Source of the DNA: Gammaproteobacteria bacterium
GTDB taxonomy: Bacteria; Pseudomonadota; Gammaproteobacteria; Xanthomonadales; Wenzhouxiangellaceae
Assembly: GCA_021772985.1 (NCBI GenBank)
Contig: JAJFKX010000056.1
Location: 62,001-126,000, forward strand
Direction of reading: 5' to 3'
DNA length: 64,000 bases
This document shows positions 1 through 9,465 of the stretch, piece after piece (position 1 is the stretch's first letter; every line of letters starts with the position of its first letter). The notes beneath the pieces were generated by a model. The model was not told the origin of the DNA. It saw only the letters and a list, made by a program, of their open reading frames with translations, and did no database searches. A program made the translations under genes and the position numbers.

Positions 1-4
1 CAAA

Positions 5-32
5 TGAATCGCGGATGCAATCCGCTCCTACA
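5..32 (-). repeat. REP-type palindromic repeat
   Basis: Read on the minus strand this begins TGTAGGAGCGGATTGCATCC and continues into a GCGGAT/ATCCGC stem with a three-base loop. The GTAGGAGCGG head followed by a short GC-rich hairpin is the layout of the repetitive extragenic palindromes of Pseudomonas and related gammaproteobacteria. It lies 6 bp past the stop of the SRPBCC gene, the usual place for such elements. Only one copy is visible in the window. Confidence 0.7.
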
Positions 33-38
33 GAAAGG

Positions 39-461
39 TCAATTGTTCAGGTATTCAACCAACTCGCCCAATTCCTGTTTCCAGCCTTGCACATTGTCTG
101 CCCGGTCTTTATCGCGGTTGAAGCCGGATTCCAGCATATGCAGTCGGGTGCCACCATTGGGCAATGACTCCAGAGTCCATTCCACCAAGGTGGTGTAGGC
201 TTCACTGATTGGAGTATCCGGTTCCCTGGCCCAGCTCCAGCTGATGCTGTGCATCGGCTCGACCGCTTCAACTTTAACTGCGTATCGGCCGGTGCATTCT
301 TCCAGATTCCAGGCAAACCAGCCTTCAAACCCCGGGGTGGGTTCAAATTCGGCGCCGGCATTGGGAAACCAGGCAGCCAGTTCTTCAGCGTTGGTCAGGG
401 CTGCCCAGACGCGTTCTATGGATGCCTGAAATTCCAGGCTGCGTTCGATGCTCTCGATCAT
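39..461 (-). CDS. SRPBCC (AHSA1-like) domain protein
   Basis: A 140-residue single-domain protein of the START/AHSA1 helix-grip fold. The start has the family pattern of an arginine or lysine-rich strand followed by SIERVWAALTNAEELAAWF, and the end has the WKQELGELVEYL helix. These proteins bind hydrophobic ligands, and many sit beside ArsR regulators with no assigned substrate. It starts 3 nt after the arsR stop, with GGAG about 10 nt upstream of the ATG, so the two genes are almost certainly one operon. No catalytic residues can be named, and no signal peptide is present, so it should be cytoplasmic. Confidence 0.85.
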   Translation of the reverse strand: MIESIERSLEFQASIERVWAALTNAEELAAWFPNAGAEFEPTPGFEGWFAWNLEECTGRYAVKVEAVEPMHSISWSWAREPDTPISEAYTTLVEWTLESLPNGGTRLHMLESGFNRDKDRADNVQGWKQELGELVEYLNN

Positions 462-464
462 GAT

Positions 465-797
465 TTATTCTCCAGTATTATTGCTATTGTCAGGTGCTTC
501 ACCCAAATGCTTGCGTAACCGTGCAAATGCATCATCCCAGGCTTGCGCATAAGGCCGTAACCAGTCATCGACCGCTTGCAGCGGTTCGGGCTGCAGCCGG
601 TGCCGACGCTCGCGGCCGTGCCGTTCAACCTTGATCAATCCGGCCTTATGCAGAATATCCAGGTGTTTGGTGACTGCCTGTCGGGTGACGGTCATGGGTT
701 CGGCCAGTTGCTTAACCGATAAGGCACCTTCGCTGCGCAGGCGCTCCAGCACCTGGCGACGAGTGGGGTCCGCGATGGCGGTGAATACAGTTTCCAT
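465..797 (-). CDS. ArsR-family winged-helix repressor
   Basis: A 110-residue helix-turn-helix regulator. It opens with the ArsR signature METVFTAIADPTRRQVLERL and has a recognition-helix region around VTRQAVTKHLDIL, then a beta-wing rich in Arg (ERHGRERRHRL). No metal-binding Cys pair (CxC) is visible, so it is probably one of the non-metal ArsR repressors that control SRPBCC genes. I chose the ATG at 797 rather than the upstream in-frame TTG at 815, because the TTG lies inside the promoter spacer and operator. The predicted transcript starts essentially at the ATG, so translation may be leaderless. Confidence 0.85.
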   Translation of the reverse strand: METVFTAIADPTRRQVLERLRSEGALSVKQLAEPMTVTRQAVTKHLDILHKAGLIKVERHGRERRHRLQPEPLQAVDDWLRPYAQAWDDAFARLRKHLGEAPDNSNNTGE

Positions 798-834
798 GTC
801 GATAATAATATGCAACCAATTGGTTGCATGTCAA
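797..834 (-). promoter_or_regulatory. arsR promoter with 20-bp palindromic operator
   Basis: On the minus strand TTGACA (834-829) and TATTAT (810-805) are separated by 18 bp. A perfect 20-bp palindrome, ATGCAACCAATTGGTTGCAT (810-829), fills the spacer. Such a site would let the ArsR dimer block polymerase directly. The expected transcription start falls at about 797-798, on the start codon. The palindrome is seen directly; autoregulation is inferred from the family. Confidence 0.75.
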
Positions 835-936
835 GTTTATGCTGTAAATGACCATTCACCGCTGATGTTGAAACGCCACAACAACCAGCCAGCCGAACGG
901 TTTAACAGATGGCTAGGTCTAATTGGTTTTGGAAAT

Positions 937-1425
937 TTAGGGGTCAGCCCGATTGGAGCGGTGGGCAGCGCGCCGTTCGCGGAAAAAGTTTTGCAGCAGT
1001 GCGGCGCTTTGTTCCGCCAGTACTCCCTGCTCTACCTGCAACTGGTGGTTATGCAACGGGCTTTGCAAAATATCGAACTGGCTGCCGTCAGCTCCTGTTT
1101 TGGGGTCTTTAGCAGCATACACAACACGCGAAACCCGGGCATGGATAATCGCGCCAGCGCACATGATGCAGGGCTCTAAGGTGACATACAAAGTGGTATC
1201 CGGCAGCCGGTAGTTAGCTTGTTGCAACCCGGCGTCACGCAGAGCAACAATTTCAGCATGCGCGGTGCAGTCACTCAGGCTGATGGTCTGATTATGACCA
1301 CGACCGATGATCTGCCCATACTTAACCAGCACCGCGCCGACCGGCACCTCACCCTGACCGCCGGCCTGCTCAGCCAGTTGCAGCGCTTGTTCCATCAATG
1401 CGGTGTCGATTGCGCTGAAGCTCAT
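937..1425 (-). CDS. tadA: tRNA-specific adenosine deaminase
   Basis: Deaminates adenosine 34 to inosine in the wobble position of tRNA-Arg(ACG). The zinc-deaminase motifs are intact: TAHAEIV (zinc ligand His about residue 56, proton-shuttle Glu 58) and PCIMCAGA (Cys about 86 and 89). The length of about 162 aa is normal. The ATG at 1425 overlaps the guaA stop in an ATGA arrangement, so it is probably translated by coupling at the end of the guaB-guaA-tadA transcript. An in-frame GTG at 1431 is possible but less likely. Confidence 0.95.
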   Translation of the reverse strand: MSFSAIDTALMEQALQLAEQAGGQGEVPVGAVLVKYGQIIGRGHNQTISLSDCTAHAEIVALRDAGLQQANYRLPDTTLYVTLEPCIMCAGAIIHARVSRVVYAAKDPKTGADGSQFDILQSPLHNHQLQVEQGVLAEQSAALLQNFFRERRAAHRSNRADP

Positions 1426-2993
1426 TCCCACTCAATGGTGGCCGGTGGTTTTCCAGATATGTCGTAGACCACCCGGGAAATCCCGCTGATCTCGTTGATA
1501 ATCCGCCTCGAGACATGATCCAGAAAATCATACGGTAAGTGCGCCCAGCGGGCAGTCATGAAATCGATGGTTTCGACTGCCCGCAGGGCGATCACATATT
1601 CATATCGGCGACCATCGCCGACCACGCCAACGGATTTTATCGGCAGGAAAACAGCAAATGCCTGAGCGACCTTGTGATACAGCTCATGGGCGCGCAGTTC
1701 CTCGATAAAAATATGGTCCGCCTGTTGCAGTAACGGCACATGCTGCCGGTGAATTTCACCCAGCATCCGCACCCCCAGACCCGGCCCCGGGAAGGGGTGC
1801 CGATCAATTAATTCAGCAGGCAGCCCAAGCTGACGGCCGATAGTGCGAACTTCGTCCTTAAACAATTCACGCAATGGTTCAACCAGCTGCATTTGCATCC
1901 GTTCCGGCAGCCCGCCGACATTGTGGTGCGATTTGATCACATGGGCTTTGCCGGTTTTGCTGCCGGCTGATTCAATCACATCCGGATAAATGGTGCCCTG
2001 CGCCAGCCATTGGATATTATCCAGTTTGGCCGCCTCGGCTTCGAACACTTTGATGAATTCACCACCGATAATTTTGCGCTTGTGCTCCGGGTCACTGCTG
2101 CCGGCCAAGGCATTTAAAAATTGCTCACCGGCATTGACCCGCAATACCTTCACGCCCATGTGCCGGGCAAAGGTTTGCATAACCTGATCACCTTCGGCAT
2201 GACGCAGCAGACCGGTGTCCACAAAAATGCAGGTCAATTGCTGACCAATCGCCTGATGCAATAATGCGGCGACCACTGCTGAATCAACCCCGCCGGATAA
2301 GCCCAGTAATACCTGGTCATCACCAACCTGTGCCCGCACCTGTTTTATCTGGTCATCAATAATAGTGGCTGGCGTCCAGTCACTGCCGCAGCCGCAAATG
2401 GCATGCACAAACCGGCCAAGGATGGCTTTGCCCTGTTTGGTGTGGGTAACTTCTACGTGAAACTGCAAACCGTAAATCCGGCGGGCATCGTTGGCCATGC
2501 CGGTAATTGGCGCCGATTGGGTACCGCACAAAACCTTGAAACCTTCGGGAACCGCGGTCACCTTGTCGCCATGGCTCATCCATACATCCAGCAGCGGGCT
2601 GGCACTATCCGGATGATCGGTCAGATCCTGGAGCAATACACCTGGGTTGCTGACCTCTACCTCAGCATGACCAAATTCCTTTTGCTCGCTGGTGCGAACC
2701 TCGCCGCCCAGTTGTCCTGCCAATGCCTGCATGCCGTAACAGATGCCCAGCACCGGCACCCCCAGCTCAAACACAATTTGGGGAATACTGGGGGCGTCAT
2801 CCAGGGTGGTGGTTTCCGGGCCACCTGAGAGGATGATGCCATTGGGATTGAATGCCCGGATATGTTCCGGCTCAACATCCCAGGGGAAAATCTCGCTGTA
2901 AACCTGCAACTCACGAACCCGTCGGGCAATTAACTGGGTGAATTGCGAGCCAAAATCCAGAATCAGGATTTTATCGTTATGGATGGCGGACAT
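1422..2993 (-). CDS. guaA: GMP synthase (glutamine-hydrolysing)
   Basis: Converts XMP, glutamine and ATP to GMP, the last step of guanine nucleotide synthesis. The N-terminal class I glutamine amidotransferase domain carries the nucleophile in [10 protein letters not shown] (Cys about 85) and the [10 protein letters not shown] histidine. The ATP-pyrophosphatase domain has the PP-loop [12 protein letters not shown] around residue 235, and the C-terminal dimerisation domain ends in ATIEWE. At 523 aa it is full length. It starts 6 nt after the guaB stop, giving a guaBA operon. Confidence 0.98.
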   Translation of the reverse strand: MSAIHNDKILILDFGSQFTQLIARRVRELQVYSEIFPWDVEPEHIRAFNPNGIILSGGPETTTLDDAPSIPQIVFELGVPVLGICYGMQALAGQLGGEVRTSEQKEFGHAEVEVSNPGVLLQDLTDHPDSASPLLDVWMSHGDKVTAVPEGFKVLCGTQSAPITGMANDARRIYGLQFHVEVTHTKQGKAILGRFVHAICGCGSDWTPATIIDDQIKQVRAQVGDDQVLLGLSGGVDSAVVAALLHQAIGQQLTCIFVDTGLLRHAEGDQVMQTFARHMGVKVLRVNAGEQFLNALAGSSDPEHKRKIIGGEFIKVFEAEAAKLDNIQWLAQGTIYPDVIESAGSKTGKAHVIKSHHNVGGLPERMQMQLVEPLRELFKDEVRTIGRQLGLPAELIDRHPFPGPGLGVRMLGEIHRQHVPLLQQADHIFIEELRAHELYHKVAQAFAVFLPIKSVGVVGDGRRYEYVIALRAVETIDFMTARWAHLPYDFLDHVSRRIINEISGISRVVYDISGKPPATIEWE

Positions 2994-2999
2994 TGATGC

Positions 3000-4619
<1,620 letters not shown>

Positions 4620-4743
4620 TTATCAGCTACTCAAGCCAGCCGCTGTCGACAACCGTGGATATCAACCGCCGGCAAAGGCTGCTGGCTGGGTAAGCGGTTA
4701 TTGATACTGTCGTAAACCGATGGCACACGTATAATCCTGAGCT

Positions 4744-6099
4744 GTGGACAAGTTAATTGACAAACCAGCCGGCGACAGCCGCAATATTTTTACCCCCAGT
4801 GAACTGAACCGGGAAGCCCGCATGCATCTGGAGGCCGGATTTCCAGTGCTGTGGGTATCCGGAGAAATTTCCAATCTGGCGCGCCCGTCTTCCGGGCATA
4901 TGTATTTTTCTCTGAAGGACGCCCGGGCCCAAATCCGCTGCGCATTGTTTCGACAAAAAGCGATGCTGGTGCAGGCCGACATGCAAAACGGCAAGCAGGT
5001 ATTGGTGCGTGGGCGGATCAGCCTGTATGAGCCACGCGGTGATTATCAGTTGATTGCAGATTTTGTAGAAACCGCCGGCGAAGGTCTGCTGCGCCAACAG
5101 TTCGAAGCACTGAAAAAACAACTGGCCGGGGAGGGTCTGTTTGCTGAAAGCCGCAAACAGGCCCTACCACCGATGCCGCAAACCATCGGTGTGATTACCT
5201 CGCCTTCCGGCGCGGCCATTAAAGATTTCATGCAGGTGTTGCAGCGCCGCTGGCCGATGGCGGAAGTGATTGTTTATCCATCGTCAGTACAGGGTGAAAA
5301 AGCCCCGGGAGAATTGTGCAAAGCTTTGCAACAGGCGCAAAACGAAGCTCGCGCTGAGGTGTTGGTACTGACCCGCGGTGGTGGTTCATTGGAAGATTTG
5401 TGGGCTTTTAACGATGAGCAGTTAGCCCGCCTGATTGCTGACTGTTCAATCCCGGTTGTTTCAGCGGTTGGGCATGAAATTGATTTCAGTATCAGTGATT
5501 TTGCCGCCGATGCACGGGCTCCGACACCTTCAGCGGCAGCGGAACTGATCAGCCCCGATCAACACAACGTGCGGCAACATATCAATAATCAGCTACATCG
5601 ATTACAACAGCATTTTTCCTGGCTGCTGCAACAGACACAGCAGCAGTTCGATCACTGGCAGGCCCGGCTGCAAAGGCTGCACCCTGCACAACAACTGCAA
5701 TTGCAGCAACAACAGCTGCTGCAGTTGGAAAAGCGCTTGCAGCATTATCATCCAGCCAACCAATTGAGCCGGCATAACGAACACCTGGACAGCCTGCAAA
5801 AACGCCTGCAGCATGCCATCAGAGCACAGCTGCAAACAGCTCAACAGCAATTCATCAGCCTGCAGCGGGCGTTGCAGTCGGTTGGCCCTGAGTCGGTGTT
5901 GGAACGTGGTTATGCGCTGGTGATGTCGAGACCCGCAGATACTGCAGCACCCGAAGTATTATCGACACCGAAACAATTCCCGGCGGGCCTCCCGGTTACT
6001 TTGCAGTTTGCCGGGTTTAAAGTGGCGGCTGCCACCAGCGATAATCCGGTTATTATTGAATCATCAACCCATGTCGAAAATTCTGACTCAGACAGCTGA
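4744..6099 (+). CDS. xseA: Exodeoxyribonuclease VII large subunit
   Basis: The catalytic large subunit of ExoVII, which degrades single-stranded DNA from both ends. The N-terminal OB-fold (about residues 15-115; VLWVSGEISNLARPSSGHMYF) is followed by the nuclease core (IGVITSPSGAAIKDF, LTRGGGSLEDLWAFN, SAVGHEIDFSISDF). A long Gln/Leu/His-rich coiled coil covers about residues 270-390, and a C-terminal segment carries LERGYALVMS. The start is a GTG; a TATAAT at 4730-4735 would put the transcript start almost on it, so it may be leaderless. The small subunit XseB is not in the window. Confidence 0.95.
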   Translation: MDKLIDKPAGDSRNIFTPSELNREARMHLEAGFPVLWVSGEISNLARPSSGHMYFSLKDARAQIRCALFRQKAMLVQADMQNGKQVLVRGRISLYEPRGDYQLIADFVETAGEGLLRQQFEALKKQLAGEGLFAESRKQALPPMPQTIGVITSPSGAAIKDFMQVLQRRWPMAEVIVYPSSVQGEKAPGELCKALQQAQNEARAEVLVLTRGGGSLEDLWAFNDEQLARLIADCSIPVVSAVGHEIDFSISDFAADARAPTPSAAAELISPDQHNVRQHINNQLHRLQQHFSWLLQQTQQQFDHWQARLQRLHPAQQLQLQQQQLLQLEKRLQHYHPANQLSRHNEHLDSLQKRLQHAIRAQLQTAQQQFISLQRALQSVGPESVLERGYALVMSRPADTAAPEVLSTPKQFPAGLPVTLQFAGFKVAAATSDNPVIIESSTHVENSDSDS

Positions 6100-6676
6100 G
6101 TTCCAGCAGATCATCAAACGCAGCCGGTTCCTGGTATTTGCCGGGTACTGCTCTGATGAACAGACAGCCGGTGAGTTTCTGGAACAGTATCGCGATCTGT
6201 CGTCCAGTCATAACTGCTGGGCCTGGCGCACCGGACAGCAATATCGCAGCGATGATGATGGTGAGCCATCGGGCACTGCCGGGCGACCAATATTACGTGC
6301 CATTGAACAACAGGATTTTGATCATACAGTGGTGCTGGTTATTCGCTGGTTCGGCGGGATCAAATTGGGTGCCGGCGGGCTCAGCCGGGCATATGGTGGT
6401 TGTGCCGCAGAATGTTTGCGGATGGCAAGCAGTGAACCTTTGATTCGTTACTCACGGATCGAGGTTCGCTGCAGTTTTGAGCATGTCAACACTGTACATC
6501 AGCTATCAGCCACCCATGCAGCCAGAATCACTGAACAGAACTGGCAAGCCGAGGTTTTGATCCTGATGCTGGAAGTACCTGACCGTCAGGTGGCCGGTTT
6601 ATGCAAAGCGCTGCGAGATGCCAGTCATGGCCAGATAACCGCCGCCGCTTTGGACATGCATTCGCTGTTGATCTGA
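6071..6676 (+). CDS. yigZ: IMPACT/YigZ family protein
   Basis: A 201-residue member of the YigZ/IMPACT family. The conserved core DDDGEPSGTAGRPIL, then VVLVIRWFGGIKLGAGGLSRAY, is intact. E. coli YigZ has this two-domain form (UPF0029 N-terminal domain plus a small ferredoxin-like C-terminal domain). Eukaryotic IMPACT regulates translation under stress, but the bacterial role is not settled. I took the ATG at 6071 (MSKILTQTAEF); the gene overlaps the end of xseA by 29 bp, so the two are probably cotranscribed. The stop codon lies 1 nt before the long palindrome at 6678. Confidence 0.9.
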   Translation: MSKILTQTAEFQQIIKRSRFLVFAGYCSDEQTAGEFLEQYRDLSSSHNCWAWRTGQQYRSDDDGEPSGTAGRPILRAIEQQDFDHTVVLVIRWFGGIKLGAGGLSRAYGGCAAECLRMASSEPLIRYSRIEVRCSFEHVNTVHQLSATHAARITEQNWQAEVLILMLEVPDRQVAGLCKALRDASHGQITAAALDMHSLLI

Positions 6677-6677
6677 T

Positions 6678-6773
6678 CTAGTACTCTATCAATCTAATAA
6701 TGACGGGTTCAGTGGATTTGTCAGTGCTCACAGCAACGCTGAACCCGTCATTATTAGATTGATAGAGTACTAG
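6678..6773. repeat. 96-bp perfect inverted repeat (MITE-like palindrome)
   Basis: Two perfect 35-bp arms (6678-6712 and 6739-6773), beginning and ending with CTAG and containing TAGTACTCTATCAATC, flank a 26-bp centre. It fills the whole gap between the convergent yigZ and lytic transglycosylase genes. The right edge supplies the TAG stop codon of the transglycosylase (6772-6770). The perfect arms suggest recent mobility or selection as a bidirectional terminator. No transposase and no second full copy occur in the window. Confidence 0.85.
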
Positions 6774-7480
6774 GGAGTGCGGCTGCTGACCGAAATACCG
6801 GTGCTGGCTGCTGTTTTTCCGTCCAATGCGCCGGCGTAACGGCCATGCAGAATTTTGATCCGGCGGATATATTCCCGGGTCTCCTGATAAGGTGGAACCC
6901 CGGCATACTCGCGAACCGCGTTAGGGCCGGCATTATAGGCTGCCAGCGCATACTCAACATTGCGATCAAACAGGCTCAGCATTTGCGCGAGATATTGGGT
7001 GCCACCGCGTAGATTGTCCTCAGCCACGTATGCATTAGCCACACCCAGATCACGTTGGGTACCCGGCATTAACTGCATCAATCCTTGTGCACCCTTGGGT
7101 GAAGTGGCTTGTGGATTAAACCCGGATTCTGCATGAATCAAGGCGCGCAGCAATGCTTCATCCACCTGATACTCTACCGCCAGTTCAGCAATGGGTTGCC
7201 GGTAACTGTCGGTATCCAGTGTCACATTGTGCCAATTCACCTTGCGCTGGCAAGTGCCGTAACAACCAATCACTTTAATACTGTATTGACTGGTTGCCGG
7301 TTTCACATTGGTGTAATTGATGATGCCGTTTTCGTCGGTGTATTTATATATCTGAGCGAATAATGGCGTAGCAACCAACCACATTAATACCATCACAGAC
7401 AACCGAAACCGGCTAATTCTAGCGCGCGGCCAACGATACTCTGGTGTGGTTTGGTTGATTGTCATAGATTCTGTTTGCAT
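6770..7480 (-). CDS. Secreted lytic transglycosylase with DUF4124 domain
   Basis: A periplasmic murein hydrolase of the Slt type. After a hydrophobic signal segment (about residues 27-43, ending LFAQ) comes a DUF4124 motif, IYKYTDENGIINYTNVKP. The SLT domain has the catalytic Glu in ALIHAESGFNPQA, followed by GAQGLMQLMPGT and ALAAYNAGPNAV. It cleaves between MurNAc and GlcNAc to give 1,6-anhydro-MurNAc ends. The stop codon comes from the adjoining 96-bp palindrome, so the original C-terminus may have been longer. The N-terminus before the signal segment is long, and an internal start (MTINQ, residue 6) is possible. Confidence 0.88.
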   Translation of the reverse strand: MQTESMTINQTTPEYRWPRARISRFRLSVMVLMWLVATPLFAQIYKYTDENGIINYTNVKPATSQYSIKVIGCYGTCQRKVNWHNVTLDTDSYRQPIAELAVEYQVDEALLRALIHAESGFNPQATSPKGAQGLMQLMPGTQRDLGVANAYVAEDNLRGGTQYLAQMLSLFDRNVEYALAAYNAGPNAVREYAGVPPYQETREYIRRIKILHGRYAGALDGKTAASTGISVSSRTP

Positions 7481-7903
7481 GCTTCACGCTTCTGAAAACG
7501 ACTGCTCAACTTGGTTCAACTAGCTGAGCCAGTGAAGTATACCAACCCAGCCGTATAGATGGCATTTATCCGGCCATTTGCCAACCCGCCTTAACTGTAT
7601 TAACCCGTTGAATAGTGAAGATTTACTCACATCTGAAACTGCCCTGCACCAGCAATGACATCAGCAATTGAAAATGTTCACAGGATCGTCACGCCTACCC
7701 TTGTATGTTGAGCATGCATGCTTTCAATAAACAGATTTATTAGGCATGAAAAAGGACTGACGTGATTTCCAGGATGGTGCAAAGGTGGGCACAGAGTACT
7801 GCCAAATCCGGGGTTATCTGATAGGTAATACAACCGGTCCGGTGATGCTCTCGACCCGTTCAATATTGACTATAACAACGAACGTGGATTTTAGAGAAAA
7901 CTT
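7481..7903. other. Intergenic region, divergent promoters expected
   Basis: This 423-bp gap lies between the divergently transcribed transglycosylase gene and the first small membrane protein gene. It must hold both promoters, but neither is convincing by eye. TTGACT at about 7866 has no good -10. I saw a short AGCATGCATGCT palindrome near 7713 and nothing else. Confidence 0.4.
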
Positions 7904-8158
7904 ATGGAAACCTTATTACTATTAGCCATCACCGGAACGATAACCGGATGGTTGGTTAGTGTGCAAATCCGGGATAGTTTTGTGATGCTGGCTGCCAATA
8001 TTGCGATCGGTATCAGCGGTGCATTTTTTGGTCACTGGCTGGTCGGCCAGTTTAATTTCTTCAATCTTAACCCTGGTCTGTTTACCACTATGGTGATTGG
8101 CGCTATCGGCGCATTAGTGTTGTTGCACCTGTTTCGGATTATGCGGTTACTGGCCTAG
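7904..8158 (+). CDS. Small glycine-rich membrane protein, GlsB/YeaQ/YmgE-like
   Basis: 84 residues with three predicted membrane helices: LLLLAITGTITGWLVSV, a middle helix ending in AIGISGAFFGHWLV, and MVIGAIGALVLLHLF. The Gly-rich helices and the GAFFGHWL motif resemble the transglycosylase-associated (GlsB/YeaQ/YmgE) family, small inner-membrane proteins often linked to stress responses. The family name is historical and implies no enzyme. It is clearly a paralogue of the product at 8884, with which it shares ISGAFFGHWLV / VSGAFFGHWLV. Confidence 0.7.
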   Translation: METLLLLAITGTITGWLVSVQIRDSFVMLAANIAIGISGAFFGHWLVGQFNFFNLNPGLFTTMVIGAIGALVLLHLFRIMRLLA

Positions 8159-8467
8159 CTGACGCACACTACAGGCAAGCTAGCATCAACTGCAAACAGG
8201 TGGGATGCTTAGCCTTGTTTGGGTCAGTTTTATAATACCTATCAAGCACCGATTCATGCTGGACTCCAAACCGTAGTATTTTCAGCTATCGGTTACACCC
8301 TGCAGCCGAAAACTTAACTGTAACAGTTACATATATCATTGATTTACATACTATTAGGTTAATAAAGTGTGCTTTTGCATGCTAGCTTAATAACAAACAA
8401 TTTTGCTGCAACTATTTGAACATAAACGATATTCACAGATAATCAATTAGTATTAACTGCGATCAGC
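8159..8467. other. AT-rich intergenic segment with a palindrome
   Basis: No ORF is credible here. It contains TAACTG-TAA-CAGTTA at 8315-8329 (a 15-bp palindrome with half-sites GTAAC/GTTAC). The same half-sites recur in the promoter-overlapping palindrome at 8470-8484. A TATAAT at 8231-8236 has no matching -35. Confidence 0.5.
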
Positions 8468-8496
8468 TTGTTACAACTTGTAACTAGTATTATAGT
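8468..8496 (+). promoter_or_regulatory. Promoter with overlapping palindromic operator
   Basis: TTGTTA (8468-8473) and TATAGT (8491-8496) are separated by 17 bp. The perfect palindrome GTTACA-ACT-TGTAAC (8470-8484) overlaps the -35 element and the spacer, as a repressor site would. The transcript would start near 8503 and leave a leader of about 108 nt before the ATG at 8611. Confidence 0.5.
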
Positions 8497-8553
8497 AGTA
8501 GCTGGCATTAAGCCATTACTAAGGGCACGGAGAGCCTCCACACAGGCAGCTTC

Positions 8554-8620
8554 GGTAATAAATAGGGCAACGTCCTAATACCGTTCTACCTGAATAAAAA
8601 AGGAGGACGTATGGACGGTA
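8554..8620 (+). promoter_or_regulatory. Riboswitch-like leader that can mask the ribosome-binding site
   Basis: Two exclusive pairings are visible. In one, CGGTA (8554-8558) pairs with TACCG (8579-8583) around an inner TAGG/CCTA hairpin, leaving the Shine-Dalgarno free. In the other, ACGTCCT (8570-8576) pairs with AGGACGT (8604-8610, the Shine-Dalgarno), and TACCGT (8579-8584) pairs with ACGGTA (8615-8620, codons 2-4). The second would hide the ribosome-binding site and early codons. No known riboswitch class was recognised. Confidence 0.45.
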
Positions 8621-8856
8621 TTTTTATTTGGTGTCTCGACGGGGCACTGTTGGGGATGTTGGCTGGTATCTGGCTACGTGGTCACAGCATGACCCTGGTA
8701 TCCAGCATGTTTCTGGCGATAGCCGGTGCGTTTGCAGGTGCACTGTTGTGCTTGTCTCTTGGCACCAACTCAAGTTCTTTGTTCACCTCATTGTTGATGT
8801 TTGTACTCGGTATTGGCACTACGCTGATGCTGATTGCACGTATTAACCGTCAGTGA
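8611..8856 (+). CDS. Small hydrophobic membrane protein, GlsB/YeaQ-like
   Basis: 81 residues with three helices (IFIWCLDGALLGMLAGIWL, SSMFLAIAGAFAGALLCL, LLMFVLGIGTTLMLIA) and a short basic tail. The pattern of small residues in the helices (GALLGMLAG, AGAFAGALL) matches its two neighbours, but it is the most diverged of the three. A strong AGGAGGAC lies just upstream of the ATG, inside the predicted switching hairpin. Function unknown; the family is small inner-membrane proteins. Confidence 0.7.
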   Translation: MDGIFIWCLDGALLGMLAGIWLRGHSMTLVSSMFLAIAGAFAGALLCLSLGTNSSSLFTSLLMFVLGIGTTLMLIARINRQ

Positions 8857-8883
8857 TTGGTTTATGAAATTGGGGAATCTATT

Positions 8884-9135
8884 ATGGAAACACAATTACT
8901 CCTGATAATTATTGGTGTGATCGTCGGCTGGTTGACGAGCATATTGACCAAGGGCACTCTGATCGGCATCGTCGGCAATATGGTGGTTGGCGTCAGCGGC
9001 GCCTTTTTTGGCCATTGGCTGGTTGAACGGCTCGATCTGTTAGCGGTGGATGGCGGTTTATTCAGCATCATTGTTATTGCAGCCATTGGTGCTTCAATGC
9101 TACTGACTTTGATGCGGATGTTGCGGCTGGCCTGA
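8884..9135 (+). CDS. Small glycine-rich membrane protein, paralogue of the 7904 product
   Basis: 83 residues from the ATG at 8884 (METQLLLIIIGVIVGWLTS), with GGGGA about 9 nt upstream; the in-frame TTG at 8857 has no ribosome-binding site. Three helices and the VSGAFFGHWLVERLDL motif make it a close paralogue of the 7904 product (METLLLL...ISGAFFGHWLV). It begins 27 nt after the stop of the middle gene, so the last two genes share a transcript. Transglycosylase-associated family; role not known. Confidence 0.75.
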   Translation: METQLLLIIIGVIVGWLTSILTKGTLIGIVGNMVVGVSGAFFGHWLVERLDLLAVDGGLFSIIVIAAIGASMLLTLMRMLRLA

Positions 9136-9190
9136 TCACTGCAGGCAGGCTTTCCAACATCGGGAAATCTGCCTGGGTGGAAAATAAATA

Positions 9191-9209
9191 ACCCGGCATT
9201 TTGCCGGGT
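9191..9209 (+). terminator. Hairpin terminator candidate after the small-membrane-protein genes
   Basis: ACCCGGCA-TTT-TGCCGGGT is a perfect 8-bp GC-rich stem 55 bp past the last stop codon. No clear T-tract follows on the plus strand, so intrinsic termination is only probable. Confidence 0.5.
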
Positions 9210-9465
9210 ATGATCGAGTAGTCGATAAACTATTGGTGGCCGGCGGATAGTTTCAAGCTGGCTGCCGGTGGCTGTACTTTTGTGCCTGCTGTTGTAACTG
9301 GAGCATGCTGACTGCCTTGAGCTGACCAAAATGTTCAAGTGCTGTCAGTACCCAATAATTCGGCCGTTTACTTTGCCATACCGGTCTGCTTCAGCATCGG
9401 GTTAGCGGAAACTTGCTTAATTTTGCTAAAGTGGCGCAACCTTATTGATCCAGCCGGGAGTCCAT
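9210..9465. other. Intergenic region upstream of the DUF885 gene
   Basis: The non-coding stretch runs from 9136 and includes the hairpin at 9191. The remaining part must hold the promoter of the DUF885 gene; TTGCTTAATTTTGCTAAAG near 9413-9431 is AT-rich, but no clean -35/-10 pair was found. Confidence 0.35.

Noticed and set aside
815-815. TTG start for arsR at 815
   Set aside because: It lies inside the operator and promoter spacer, upstream of the predicted transcription start.
8500-8610. Cyclic di-GMP-I (GEMM) riboswitch
   Set aside because: AGCCTCC and a CGGTA/TACCG stem are suggestive, but the diagnostic GGCAAACC and GACGCAAAGCC segments are absent.
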